In this document: positions 12,601 to 18,679 of the stretch, in pieces
Layout of the letters: each line of letters begins with the position of its first letter
Numbering within the stretch: the first letter of the stretch is position 1
Assembly: GCA_045226255.1 (NCBI GenBank)
Contig: JBGVCG010000019.1
Span: forward strand, 1-39,988
Direction of reading: 5' to 3'
Length of the DNA: 39,988 nt
Source: UBA1181 sp045226255
GTDB lineage: Bacteria > Bacteroidota > Bacteroidia > Bacteroidales > Paludibacteraceae
Position numbers and translations under genes: made by a program
The notes under the pieces: generated by a model
Told to the model about the DNA's origin: nothing
Seen by the model: the letters and a program-made list of their open reading frames with translations, nothing else
Database searches by the model: none

Positions 12601-15600
12601 TCAAATAGTCATCGTCTCCCAAATCACCGCTAAATATGGTATGATACTTGGTGTAATCGCTAGTGGCATCATTTGCGGTGGCTTCGTTGGAATAACCACC
12701 TTTGATGGTTATATTACTATTGATTAAATATGTGAGTTGTGAGTGGTCATTCGTTTTTGCTAAATTATAGTCATACACTGGCTTATACGTACCTTCCGCC
12801 ACATAGAATGTAGCCCCGTCCGGAGCCAACGGCAAGTAGGTGGCGAAGTCAATGCTGTCCATTGCGTTATCCCATGTGGAGCCGTCGCCCGTACCCCAAC
12901 GATCCATCTTGACGTAGTAGTTCTTTACGGTGGAGTCTGGTTTGACGTAGAGCGTATGGAGCGCCACACTGCTGCAACCATCTGCTCCTGGGATTTTCTC
13001 GACGATGTCGTGTCTTCCCACGGTGGTGTATACTATGTCAAGGAATTTATCTCCCACATAGATGGTGTCGTTGGTGAATGTGGTGTCTGGAGTACAATTA
13101 ATCTCGAATGCACCCATGCATGTTGAATCCAAACGATCCATATCCCTTTGGTCGGCGTAGACTACGGTCTCCTTGAGCGGGAAGCGGATTACTGTGCCGT
13201 CCGGTAACACGTCGCTCTTCAATGCCGCAATTGGAGTGCTTCCTTCGTAGATCTTCAGCTCAGGGGTGAAGATGCCTGTGGATTCGTCGACTGTGCCGTT
13301 GAAGAGACTGGTGATGTCATCCGTGAATATGTTCTTGGCTAATACATCGTCTGGGATAGAGGCCCTCTCTGATCTCACAAAGACATTGTACCAAATGCTA
13401 TCCTCGTCGAATCCACGTGATAATTCGTCTCCTATGATGTTTCCGATCAAAGCGTAGTTTCTGAGAGATCCGCCCACTAATGAGGTGGCTGTGGTTTCGT
13501 TGGCGATAATCGTATTGTTATATATATATACATTCGCCGCGGATGGATAAACCGAGAAGAACCCGTTCTTTAATTTGTTGGAGGCAAAGGTGTTGTTGTA
13601 AAGTGTCAGTTCACCATAAGGCGTATATATCAGGTTACCTCCAGTCAACTCGTTTTGACGGAAAGTGGATGCCTCAATCAATGATGTCACCTCCGGCAAG
13701 TGTATGAATTCACCGGAAATTTTGTTGCCGAAGAAATCACATTTGAAGATAGTCGTATTCCCATCATGAATGTCCATCAACGTGTGTGCCGAGTTGTTGT
13801 TGAAGTTCGTCCCAATAATGATGATTTCGTCGTTGTCTTTTCCGTACAGATGTATCATGTCGTCGTCAGACGTGATGTTGTTGCCTGTGAAATCTGAGTT
13901 CCAGAAACTCATGCGTACTCTCGTCTCCTGATCTGTGTTTTGACAATAGAACAATCCGCCTTCATTCCCTTTGAACGAACATCTTGTCACGTCTAATCCT
14001 TGGTCGAACCCATATACCATCATTTTGGTGGAGTTGTCCGCTATCGTGTCGTTGGTAAATTCCGCCGTGTGGTTCACCATGAAGAAGATGGAATCCATCT
14101 CGTTCCCTTTGATGGTGCTGTTTTTCACGCGCAGATCTTGAGTGTACATGGCATATGTGTTGACATCTTCTTCCGTTCCCTTTACTTTGTTTCCTTCGAG
14201 CAAGGAATTGTTTATGTGTAATTCCAGGGAATTGCTGAGGATTCCACTAGGTCCCACCTCGTTGTTCTTGATTGTCGTGTTCTCAAAGACTATTGTGTCG
14301 TTACTGAAGAACATATTTCTCTTTACTTTGTTGTCTTCAAAAGTACAGTTGATGATCGAGTCTTTTGAAGAGGTATATGGCAATTGGCCTAAAATTTGGC
14401 ATTCGTTCGATTTGAATGTACAATTCTTAAGTGTCGTGTGGGAGAGGATCGGCTTGTCAGTAGCTTCTGCTCCGAATGATGGAGAGTTATATCCAGCTAA
14501 ATATATGCAATAATCGTCATCCATCTTGTTTCCCACAAAATCGCAATTTTCAAGGTAAGCATGCTTCCCATATACATATAAAGGTGTCACATGATTTCCC
14601 TTGAATAGACAATTCTTAGCAAATACGTCTGTTGTATTTGCATATAAGACTTGCGATAATGCATGATTGTTCTCTATTTTGCAGTTATCCATGGATACAT
14701 AGGCTGTATGTCCAGGGGTAGAGGAACTCCCTATAATCTCTATTTGGCTATAACTGTTTGTGTACTCAAAATCCTCAAAGATAAAGACGACATCCTTATC
14801 TGCTGTTGCCTTGTTAAGCAGGCATCCCATACCTTCCGAAATTTTCGTGTTGGAGAACACAATGGAGTCCGCTCCAAATATTTCGAAGAAACCGCATTTG
14901 TCGTACGAGCAATTCTTCACCTTTACTGCTTTCGGGTTTTCTACCAAATAGGTCGGCTGCCCTATTAAGTTGGTGAATTTGGTGTTCTCTATGGTAATGT
15001 TTATGTTCGGATTGATGGATTTTATACCGATTCCTCCACCGTCCAGGTATACGCCATTTAAATTGAAGTATTTCTGTTTCCCGTTGTCCTGGACAGGGGA
15101 ACTTGATGAATAGATGCTTCCATAGTTTGAATTGTAATATATGCCTTCGGTTGACTGCGCCAATGAGAATATTGTTCCTGCGTCATCTCTAATCGTGTTT
15201 CCCGTGTTCCAATAATATGAATAGGATATATCTGTGGTGTCTCCTTCTGGGGTAAGGGAATAGCCTGTAATAGTAGAATCAAGTGTCAACTTGTCATTCC
15301 CCTCCAAATCACCCGAGAAAATGGTTTTGTATTGGCTTGGGTCGGCCACGGCTCCGGTTTTTGCATCTTTCGAATAACCACCGTTAATTGTGACATTGCT
15401 TTGAACAAAGAATGTAGCTTCTTCAGAAGATGTTGCATTCATTCTAAAATCATACATTGGTTTGTACGTACCTTCCGCCACGTAGAAGGTGGTACCATCT
15501 TCTACCAACGGCAAGATTTGCGCAAAATGTATACTGTCCATCGCATTTTCCCATTTGGAGCCATCTCCCGTTCCCTCGCTTACTGTCTTTACGTAAAAGT

Positions 15601-17977
15601 TTCCTGACAGATTATAGTTGTATGAGTCGGAGAATTCTGAGATATAATCATCGTTTACAGCACTCGCAAAAACTGCATACCCCTTTGGCGCACCATTGCG
15701 AATCCTTAATCTGACTTCGAAGTTGCCATCTGCGTCTGTGCTATCTGCGCCCATATACTCGATGGCGTTTTGGTTGTTCCCATCTGTTGCATAGACGTAT
15801 ATCCGAGCCTTTCTGTCATAGTCAAGTTTACCAGAAACGTTGACATAGCCGTTCTCTGGCAATGATACATTTGTGATGGTTGGAGGCGTAGCTATTGCAT
15901 CCCTGTAGGAAGAGTTATCCATCGCCTTGGCTCCTGCTGGTGTGTTAAGGTATAAGTTTGATGTATAATTATTTCCGAGGGATGATTGAACTGCCATTTC
16001 CAGTTTATATCCTGATTGCTTGTTGCCAATGAATTTGTTGTTGCTCAGGTCATTTGCTACCGTTCCTTGATTCCATAATCCAATTTCATTATAGGCAAGG
16101 ATATTTCTCCGCATTTCCAACGATTCATTTGCATTTTTGTCGACATATACTCCGACACCATTCCCCAGTTCTGCAAGTGAAGCGTTCGTTCCAATATAAT
16201 TGTTGCTTAGTGTGACATTAGGTTTCCCTGTCATATCAATACCATATTGCTCGTTTCCTGATATGATGCTGTTTTCCACGGTAATGGCTGCCATGTTGTT
16301 CATGTAAATGCCTGTCTTGTTCCCCTTCAATGTGGGATCAACGCCATCTTTTCCTATTACACATTCTGTTATGAGTAAAGTTGCCCGGCCGATATTGACT
16401 GCGGTATCGGAACCTGACAATATGCAATTCGAGATAGAATCTACTGTCACATGGGATACGGCAGAAATACCATATTTCTTATTGTCAAGTATACGACAAC
16501 CGTCGATGCGATGAACTGTGCCATAATCTACTTCGATGCCGATAAGGTTGTCTTTTATTTCACAATTCGATATCAAATCAGTCGAATATCGACTTGTTAT
16601 GCCGGTCGCACCGTTCTCATATATTTTACAATTGTCAATGGATTTTATGGTGTTGGTGCTCGCAGAAGTTATACCATGTTCCCTATTCCCATGTATTTGG
16701 GAGGATTCGATTTTCCCCAAACTGTTTCCATTAATACCAGAAAGACAATCGTGGATGTTACAATCAGACATGTAATTAATACTATATCCCGTATTGTTTA
16801 TGCCATCACCCGTGCAATCTTTTATTTCAGTTGATATGATTGAGTCTATGCTGGTGTTGTTGATGGCATTCTCGCAATTGTATATTAAGCAGTTGTCGAT
16901 AAGGTTTACTGAGCCGCTTAATTGTATTCCATATCCGTTATCGTTTGTGATGGTGTCATTCACTAACCTTAATTCCGTACAATTGCCTTTTATTCCAGAT
17001 TTTAGACGAGATCTATCAAGGGTAGATATACTAGAAGAGGTCAATTCCAGGGGGCCCTCTATCGTCACTTTAGACATCTTTTCTGCGGAGGTGCCGGTCA
17101 AACTTAATTTCTCAATTTGTAAATTCCCGAGATCTTTCACGGAAGAGCCTGTGAAGCTTAACGACTCAATTTGTGACTTCCCGAAATTGTCTATCGTCGC
17201 ATTAGTGAAATTAATATTCTTAAATTTGTTGTTGACGAATTTCTCTATTTTGACAAATTTTTCTACTGGGGAATAGATGGTTGCACTTCCTTCTGTGGCG
17301 TTGCAGTTCGAAAACTCCTTCAAGTTGATTGCTCTGAGGTCGACTGGTGTGACGCAATCCGTAAATGTACATGCGGTGATCTTTCCTCCTGAGGAATTTG
17401 TTGTAGCATCAGGATAATGTGCAATGCCAATTTTACAATTGGAGAAAGAACAACTATCAATAGTATTTATGTTCCCATACATGAAGATTCCATAGGATTT
17501 GATTTCTTTGAAATCACATTTGTGAATTTTTCCCGCGTCTTTTAATGCTCGTATACCTGTGTCATAACCAGTAAATGAGCAATTTGACACGGTTCCAATC
17601 GAATCATTAAAATAGAGGGCTTGAGAATAGTCTTCCCCCACAAAATCAATGTTTGAAACTTCTCTGACCATAGCGTATGGTGCGGCAAGTTCTTTAATTT
17701 CAATGGTTGTTCTTTGACTTCCACCCCGTATTGAAACTATGCGGCTAAACACGAGTTGCGTATCCGCTGCGTGAACAGTATTCTTGGCTGAAGATGGCAG
17801 CTGGAATGTCACAATCGCCTCGTCCGTTTCCGGTAACTCGTTTATTTGGGATACAATGTCACTGAGAGTTCCTGATCCCTTTTTGGCTGACGAAGTTACT
17901 TTAAAGGTGTGCACTTCGGCAAATGAAAAAACACATGCCGCGATTAATGCTACAGTCAAAGAAAAAAATCTTTTCAT
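305..17977 (-). CDS. Giant (5890 aa) T9SS-exported modular beta-helix / SprB-like repeat surface protein
   Basis: One unbroken frame encodes about 640 kDa. A signal peptide (MKRFFSLTVALIAACVFSFA) precedes a GSGTLSDI segment like the GxGSLREAI start of beta-helix adhesins. Residues ~20-705 are right-handed beta-helix repeats rich in N, S, C and I; ~705-790 look like a beta-sandwich. Five modules follow (starts near residues 793, 1686, 2382, 2800, 3286). Each opens with YVK..GTGDGS.W.NAM and TFYVAEGTY, runs through a beta-helix and closes with a MGAFE/MGAYE motif like choice-of-anchor Q domains. Residues ~3660-5770 hold about 17 modules starting with a Cys and followed by a GG.. or GW turn, as in SprB repeats. 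The last ~110 residues contain SPNPFSDNITI and IYRVDGTMI, matching a T9SS type A sorting domain, though the extreme C-terminus is unusual. The likely role is cell-surface adhesion, gliding or glycan binding; the ligand is unknown. Confidence 0.93.
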   Translation of the reverse strand: MKRFFSLTVALIAACVFSFAEVHTFKVTSSAKKGSGTLSDIVSQINELPETDEAIVTFQLPSSAKNTVHAADTQLVFSRIVSIRGGSQRTTIEIKELAAPYAMVREVSNIDFVGEDYSQALYFNDSIGTVSNCSFTGYDTGIRALKDAGKIHKCDFKEIKSYGIFMYGNINTIDSCSFSNCKIGIAHYPDATTNSSGGKITACTFTDCVTPVDLRAINLKEFSNCNATEGSATIYSPVEKFVKIEKFVNNKFKNINFTNATIDNFGKSQIESLSFTGSSVKDLGNLQIEKLSLTGTSAEKMSKVTIEGPLELTSSSISTLDRSRLKSGIKGNCTELRLVNDTITNDNGYGIQLSGSVNLIDNCLIYNCENAINNTSIDSIISTEIKDCTGDGINNTGYSINYMSDCNIHDCLSGINGNSLGKIESSQIHGNREHGITSASTNTIKSIDNCKIYENGATGITSRYSTDLISNCEIKDNLIGIEVDYGTVHRIDGCRILDNKKYGISAVSHVTVDSISNCILSGSDTAVNIGRATLLITECVIGKDGVDPTLKGNKTGIYMNNMAAITVENSIISGNEQYGIDMTGKPNVTLSNNYIGTNASLAELGNGVGVYVDKNANESLEMRRNILAYNEIGLWNQGTVANDLSNNKFIGNKQSGYKLEMAVQSSLGNNYTSNLYLNTPAGAKAMDNSSYRDAIATPPTITNVSLPENGYVNVSGKLDYDRKARIYVYATDGNNQNAIEYMGADSTDADGNFEVRLRIRNGAPKGYAVFASAVNDDYISEFSDSYNYNLSGNFYVKTVSEGTGDGSKWENAMDSIHFAQILPLVEDGTTFYVAEGTYKPMYDFRMNATSSEEATFFVQSNVTINGGYSKDAKTGAVADPSQYKTIFSGDLEGNDKLTLDSTITGYSLTPEGDTTDISYSYYWNTGNTIRDDAGTIFSLAQSTEGIYYNSNYGSIYSSSSPVQDNGKQKYFNLNGVYLDGGGIGIKSINPNINITIENTKFTNLIGQPTYLVENPKAVKVKNCSYDKCGFFEIFGADSIVFSNTKISEGMGCLLNKATADKDVVFIFEDFEYTNSYSQIEIIGSSSTPGHTAYVSMDNCKIENNHALSQVLYANTTDVFAKNCLFKGNHVTPLYVYGKHAYLENCDFVGNKMDDDYCIYLAGYNSPSFGAEATDKPILSHTTLKNCTFKSNECQILGQLPYTSSKDSIINCTFEDNKVKRNMFFSNDTIVFENTTIKNNEVGPSGILSNSLELHINNSLLEGNKVKGTEEDVNTYAMYTQDLRVKNSTIKGNEMDSIFFMVNHTAEFTNDTIADNSTKMMVYGFDQGLDVTRCSFKGNEGGLFYCQNTDQETRVRMSFWNSDFTGNNITSDDDMIHLYGKDNDEIIIIGTNFNNNSAHTLMDIHDGNTTIFKCDFFGNKISGEFIHLPEVTSLIEASTFRQNELTGGNLIYTPYGELTLYNNTFASNKLKNGFFSVYPSAANVYIYNNTIIANETTATSLVGGSLRNYALIGNIIGDELSRGFDEDSIWYNVFVRSERASIPDDVLAKNIFTDDITSLFNGTVDESTGIFTPELKIYEGSTPIAALKSDVLPDGTVIRFPLKETVVYADQRDMDRLDSTCMGAFEINCTPDTTFTNDTIYVGDKFLDIVYTTVGRHDIVEKIPGADGCSSVALHTLYVKPDSTVKNYYVKMDRWGTGDGSTWDNAMDSIDFATYLPLAPDGATFYVAEGTYKPVYDYNLAKTNDHSQLTYLINSNITIKGGYSNEATANDATSDYTKYHTIFSGDLGDDDYLKDSTFIDGRAIFVNKNTEDNVDTLFRMDSKKIAFDGIMFKSAKEVLNVDNKADSVTFSKCTFDQDNVLVSSTPSQDNISLAFFDSKITHCQNEYLIPISCNIKFVRTDVIENTFKLFTLELHRVDFENVNITGNVGELIIMTVHTSLSFKHVKINDNSFYKYGNVTIPRGAINCYEESKFDSCQFSQNHIFHANVYWTSITDSKHTGIIEFTSKKGHISNSTFDGNEGGAAIHNIADDTITIERITFKDNKNVDLISDYQTGLKTTYNKYPHASVNKCVFYNNSNCKIAELIHNNSISLTNSTIYDNKTTDTLFTLTNSNIHIENNTIIGNEANKLLSSNQKSVVKMYNNTITGNTLNGDYVMNIDSSSILQGNILLGNKMTKDGVLETIKLEDTKNIVVENNIIPLFSTNDGNGCLSIPSEKNIVSAYYTDYLATLSCEEDFSGVKNRNEELFDLMAGTYDPTTGIFTPELKTGEDFTPVVMLKSDRLPDGTSIRFPLTETVVTTDQRGETRLDPTCMGAYEISCSAIKSTVTDTVTIGDPYSFNGNDLSTLTAKVGVHTFTDTIKLESGCDSIVTLALAVRPEKKDGGYYVKVDGTGDGSDWLNAMSPTDFATYLPLVYDDDTFHVAAGTYHCDVEDPLYGLTYIINKSVTIIGGYPDTVTTIGTPSVPEAYTTKLSADTWDNDNMYFYTNEYLPTNGHFGDNEPALIHIMGQPHVSLFGITFSGVNNTEDGAISLKEGAALAMDRCVVTKNLSSAIYAKDADIKVTNSEFSLNYSCVGSVFNVTNTKLDVNASTIHENFSHDTLCNNGGSKGAVAYLDQSSATFVNNTIVKNRAFEGAVFVSQSSELDLTNNTIAGNFIEPKSTHTGSVFTFTDESSRMKLFGNMIVANGKSSMEGNATITSSDYNIFSSDFTTAKGEHDMAMKNTDVPYILDGEEYYGNDDIYLPTTRDNGGYTPTVALFQSLFDGGAVLSIPAEARAVDFDQRGYLRKDTSCVGAFEFPTYVDYYVKTRSHGDGSGKDWDNAMGDTTFARYFSIVPKDATFHIAAGTYHPMFDWTGKISNSSGVAYTTSRPINVIGAYPPNAKEGDVPDATKYATILSADLTEDDVYTPSSEDYINWDVKGLNNNASRVMDLQMKQSGSCHLYGLTMKGNYPMFKGSSAALSLYSANNSVEASFYLDSCSFVKTYVAIYSGADTLCLKSCRFDTILYADVCQTSNSDKKVYNEFLLDGCSFSNTSYGCSFYAPYGRVRIQNSTFNSVRNPLSVFPRWVNDPDMHVELYNNTFSLCRGYTNAIELADYAHTVMKGNVFNMNFRFVNDDGKEVIPVVSDYNLYVYNPDTTGNICQLGEHDLLVEPKDLVGIFEGSLKDDKFFAVDKLASKENITTIIEVLEDKLPNGSFIRLPLEETVVTIDETGRDRNALTCMGAYEMDCRPDTLVMMDTIQIGGSFQGITYDTVGNYKIYGPDSVNVIGCPLTIEHHLYVTPSFEGSGFYVKTERTGRGTGADWDNAMNGADFLYGLPIVEDGATFYVAEGSYAMDKLSGATSVTTENSVTIIGGFKKNAKKDDEKNAAYVTRFYADSIFNLNIEGWSASPVGLYDVRMSSIQYNVKGQREVVVDSCSFDTFDIAINMDSTKTLLVNATSFDAKGRSAVGILADYLSSVSVENSTFTGILSNEENAGYAIHSKNTLGDVVIKNTTFADNNTATPIAIDHLSGKSYLYNNTIAGNNKEECTLSLGEAVMRGNIFTGNASSKLSANSTVDHAYNVYPSTADFASDLDVKLPIEQLPLYLDGTYDANTGLFTANLKDNGGFVKTVALMKDSFPDHSLARFPIENTTVDRDARGVARLDLACYGAYELFDGVRDTVSVAIYDTVCLGTNYEKHGWNVETSSLEADATHFDTVFAKGVISTDTLYTLELKVVPFQTLLLDSVAVAPTKCHGSGSGEIYFATSCHMVGAMSVTLTGEGEVGTILSQSYPLTEEKIISDLKIGTYTMTFAPISQCVNSNIQDVVLEVKDRESLHSDSANDTTIFTSCANSPSAELTIPMDGFHPSMKIYFDGELISSEANNANAYVDYKDDAAFTAKGEVILSAIAVGEHDVKAEDDCGNAFDIKHFTVDVPESDAIEMQLVDYTTDSLKCGLDFAFANIKVKSGVATTFTLKSDKGYEVNTTLTSSCDSTFSFNDLPAGDYQATFKKYDPACSDSVSASFSIYSPEPLSTSLTSNGAACAEGAVTVDAKGGRGKYIYHWTDPRGEQFDSTSNHLNDVSAGNYICVVEDSTGCLSHPDTLSIIPNVDQLSELKVDSVYTKNITCFDKNNGTIGVLFSTDNTQQSVACVVTNTKTKEETKAAGTYAALNGELKIETLAEGSYSYEVYYGTESCRLDTNSIKGEFSISGKKVKFSMSELTEEVKQTCINPADGIAASIATGWEDDYVAWNIVDDGDKHDDNKIKPIANGNETKLYAPGLGNGHSYYYIVRDACGSEMTTNTVTFPAHEPLTLSVDTFVDSVVCARSKDALIRFTVSGGIGDNHKAFVNDKAFDGKGTILYDNIGKGDYYVSYRYESSLVKETCKDSVGEYVRIAGPDTLAIQYTLTGNCEGSKLIPEVSGESAPYTYTWSDGTEEINGTSEFPFQTEEGKTYSLTVSDAHACDRYTKSFTVPSAQELPSITQKVYGESEKCHNAKNGLMVIKPKLSSELDFAITATIAYGMIDSQDTIYTEIVLNPDGSFITPENLAPGKYFAITRLGSMDCDMGVDPIRNEVTVDSLQELRIASEFETKPMTCLIPNGKSKFLVDGWTYTHTANIYINDPTTRTYKSNVKPDSYYPGYVGDFNVDSLRGGSYTLIVKDKCNNSDTADFNVDQYIPSVKIDQSSITNATCINQPNGKLAFEVYGWTDLHKVNFNRGGSNYYPSHMEGSVLVDTVDGQPRATIAMTKLPSGTWSAEVTNECGDKLDDKQEVKSIDPYKMELIADESKLVLDCPYDADGKITLKVSGGYSDATFSGFATTKVTYMGLTGDTKDSTFLVPDTSFSLVAVFDSLDMIINIDTTFKKRSQDTIKVDSIVIRYDTILVFDTIVATVEPYDTTIHVDTTFMYNSQDTFKVDAIVFLYDTIYSSDTIIPQKMDEEGNLVFDTIIRIDSVVVTEKVPIYGEMDSLSTSPISFTNFSPDPAGAITGQYKYLDLEAGTYRFTYKSNLEGCTDVTHYDTEVKKPAPVQLLREVMPISCSSSKDGVISLAPRRGGKSYSYLSAHDSTDKYDTNRLYKHETIDGKDTIVEYKEGDVALNHKIDQLYDTTDIKTISWLTYRDHDSKTWSAMGNIEFPDSTDYMEEVYYKGKDTIKTPVYSNTHLESFWRDRLGTYFESNVVTIANLAPGFYDVLVTDAKKCQYRDTFEVKLPEKPLKIDSIIFNPDDALCDPSKRQILAYVSGGWGEYNFTFSDTAKVKSLGEMSDGFRGGEATHYDKNSLSGWGVSQFLDPGLYTVVVLDEQGCMVKSDEKYSVNSNFRLHIDSTLTKCPEDPTADVKVVFSEKPSANASYTVVEYISSCRNDTLDDCRDFRMDTISKEIKPVNGEFSIALGSLKMKSKTHGIFVYENNSKHCGAYVQGTVMDTIPIFKSSRKSVEPATCNGLNNGKIELYVSGGTEPYTVIRNSEWRKNDTLALFTKLKLQDTTFKLSLLDPSDTTKAPVDTFITNHYLTLDNMPADTFFFTVVDEKGCKSVMGDTASYDEKIIVKQPDTLKASFDASTACQEPSVTKGGNVFFKDVKGGTAPYIFSLSHILGGKEIEAFDNCDAIKAVDNGVSSSLFKMKVTDAHGCVVEGETKFRDDNLQVDTFDFWVTSWYDFGDVVALIDVCSPEATFDSVSYVFTEKGSNEPDPRIRMLDKRMYIYDLDGNPTQRDLLYQAKDTKEEVPNSFFRKNFKLRSDISEVQARHLNFFKIEDNSINPKDKKNTQEFLAQHFIKMKAYFLGCEYRVEKGYSSAVINPNKPPMDSIGQKFQIISLEGSPNPFSDNITITARFTGKMAADLYIYRVDGTMINKNPIKIDPNSSDWTVESGEHVFKHNFKTSDLFNDDIEYDYIIVFMTTSHDQRSTILIHSPKILTE
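650..7010 (-). repeat. About 17 SprB-like Cys/Gly-Gly modules in the giant protein
   Basis: Each module begins with a cysteine in a short loop (TCNGLNNGKIEL, KCHGSGSGEIYF, TCINQPNGKLAF, SCSSSKDGVISL and others). A beta strand and often a VSGG or GW turn plus Y.Y/YTW follow. This is the layout of SprB repeats in gliding-associated adhesins. Protein identity between copies is low, so these are old, diverged repeats and not recent tandem duplications. Confidence 0.7.
3145..3491 (-). repeat. Asp-Thr-Ile-rich duplicated insertion inside one SprB-like module
   Basis: Between VSGGYSD and the end of the same module, about 115 residues consist largely of DTT/DTI/VDSI units. Two consecutive copies of a ~40-residue unit are visible: DTTFKKRSQDTIKVDSIV..YDTI and DTTFMYNSQDTFKVDAIV..YDTI. 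No other SprB-like module in the protein carries such an insertion. Confidence 0.7.
7028..8122 (-). repeat. Beta-helix module E of the giant protein
   Basis: It runs from FYVKTERTGRGTGADWDNAM to the closing YGAYE motif, with TFYVAEGSY after the start. It is one of five paralogous modules. At ~365 residues it is among the shorter ones. It is followed by a DTV..DTVCLG linker leading into the SprB-like region. Confidence 0.75.
8309..9580 (-). repeat. Beta-helix module D of the giant protein
   Basis: It opens with YYVKTRSHGDGSGKDWDNAM, has TFHIAAGTYHPMFDW, and closes with RNALTCMGAYE. The linker after it contains DTIQIGGSF and a GCPLT turn, the same plan as the linkers after modules A and B. Confidence 0.75.
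9596..10832 (-). repeat. Beta-helix module C of the giant protein
   Basis: It opens with YYVKVDGTGDGSDWLNAM and TFHVAAGTYH and closes with RKDTSCVGAFE. It is joined almost directly to module D, without the ~60-residue linker that follows modules A and B. Confidence 0.75.
11033..12921 (-). repeat. Beta-helix module B of the giant protein, with an AT-rich core
   Basis: It opens with YYVKMDRWGTGDGSTWDNAM and TFYVAEGTYKPVYDY and closes with RLDPTCMGAYE. The ends are similar in DNA and protein to module A. The central part (about 11230-12785) is much more AT-rich than its flanks. Confidence 0.78.
13103..15600 (-). repeat. Beta-helix module A of the giant protein (longest copy)
   Basis: It opens with YVKTVSEGTGDGSKWENAM and TFYVAEGTYKPMYDF and closes with RLDSTCMGAFE. 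At ~830 residues it is the longest copy. Its opening and closing DNA segments closely resemble those of module B (for example the GGTCTCC..GAGCGGGAAGCG stretch near 13165 and 11097). Confidence 0.78.
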
Positions 17978-18679
17978 ACTATGTATAATCTTTTTAAGAT
18001 TGTAAGTTACTTAAATAATATATGGTTTTATACATGTGTACTACGCACATCTGTGAATCTCATCATATATATAATCCTTGTACACATATAAATAAACAAT
18101 CAATTTATTATTGCTTCGCCCTTTACATCACATACCAAAAACAACACATGGGCATTTACCAAAAGAATGGGACAAAATTCGTGAGCATATGCAGTTCGTT
18201 GACTTTTGTAAGATTAATCGCAAAGAAAGAATCCTCATGGTTGAGTAGGAAACATTCCGTCAAATTAATACTCTTTGTTTTTCAATAAACCTGATAAATA
18301 GCATACTTAACACATTACCTGTCTTTGTTTCTATTGATTATCTCCTTCCTATCAGAGTCGAAGCATAATTTCCTAAAAAACGGATGCAAAATTATAAAAT
18401 ATATCGTGATCGAAAAGAAAAATTGATAAAAAAATCATGTCTAACGTAGAATTTTTGTATGATTTTTTTTGCTTTTCTCGTCACAATTTGTTATTGGATG
18501 AGTTGGGGGATGTGAAGTTTCCCTTCCGTGCAGGAGGTGTCTTGGACTGACGTGGGGAGGGGTAGATATTACTTCTCGGATTGATTGTTCCTGAATTTAA
18601 GTTTTTATGGTATGTCCTAAAATTTCACCGTTTATTTGTACTTTCGCGGTGAGATTTATTCACTACAAACAATTCTAGT
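17978..18679. other. 702-bp non-coding, AT-rich divergent intergenic region
   Basis: The region lies between the divergent giant gene and the SUMF1-type lipoprotein gene. No convincing CDS or RNA gene was found. It contains two inverted repeats near the giant gene start: AATCTT-TTT-AAGATT (17987-18001) and ATGTGTAC (18034-18041) with GTACACAT (18080-18087). TACTTTCG at 18639-18646 is a 7/8 match to the TAnnTTTG box and may be the promoter of the lipoprotein gene. The length suggests a long, regulated leader for the giant gene. Confidence 0.5.
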
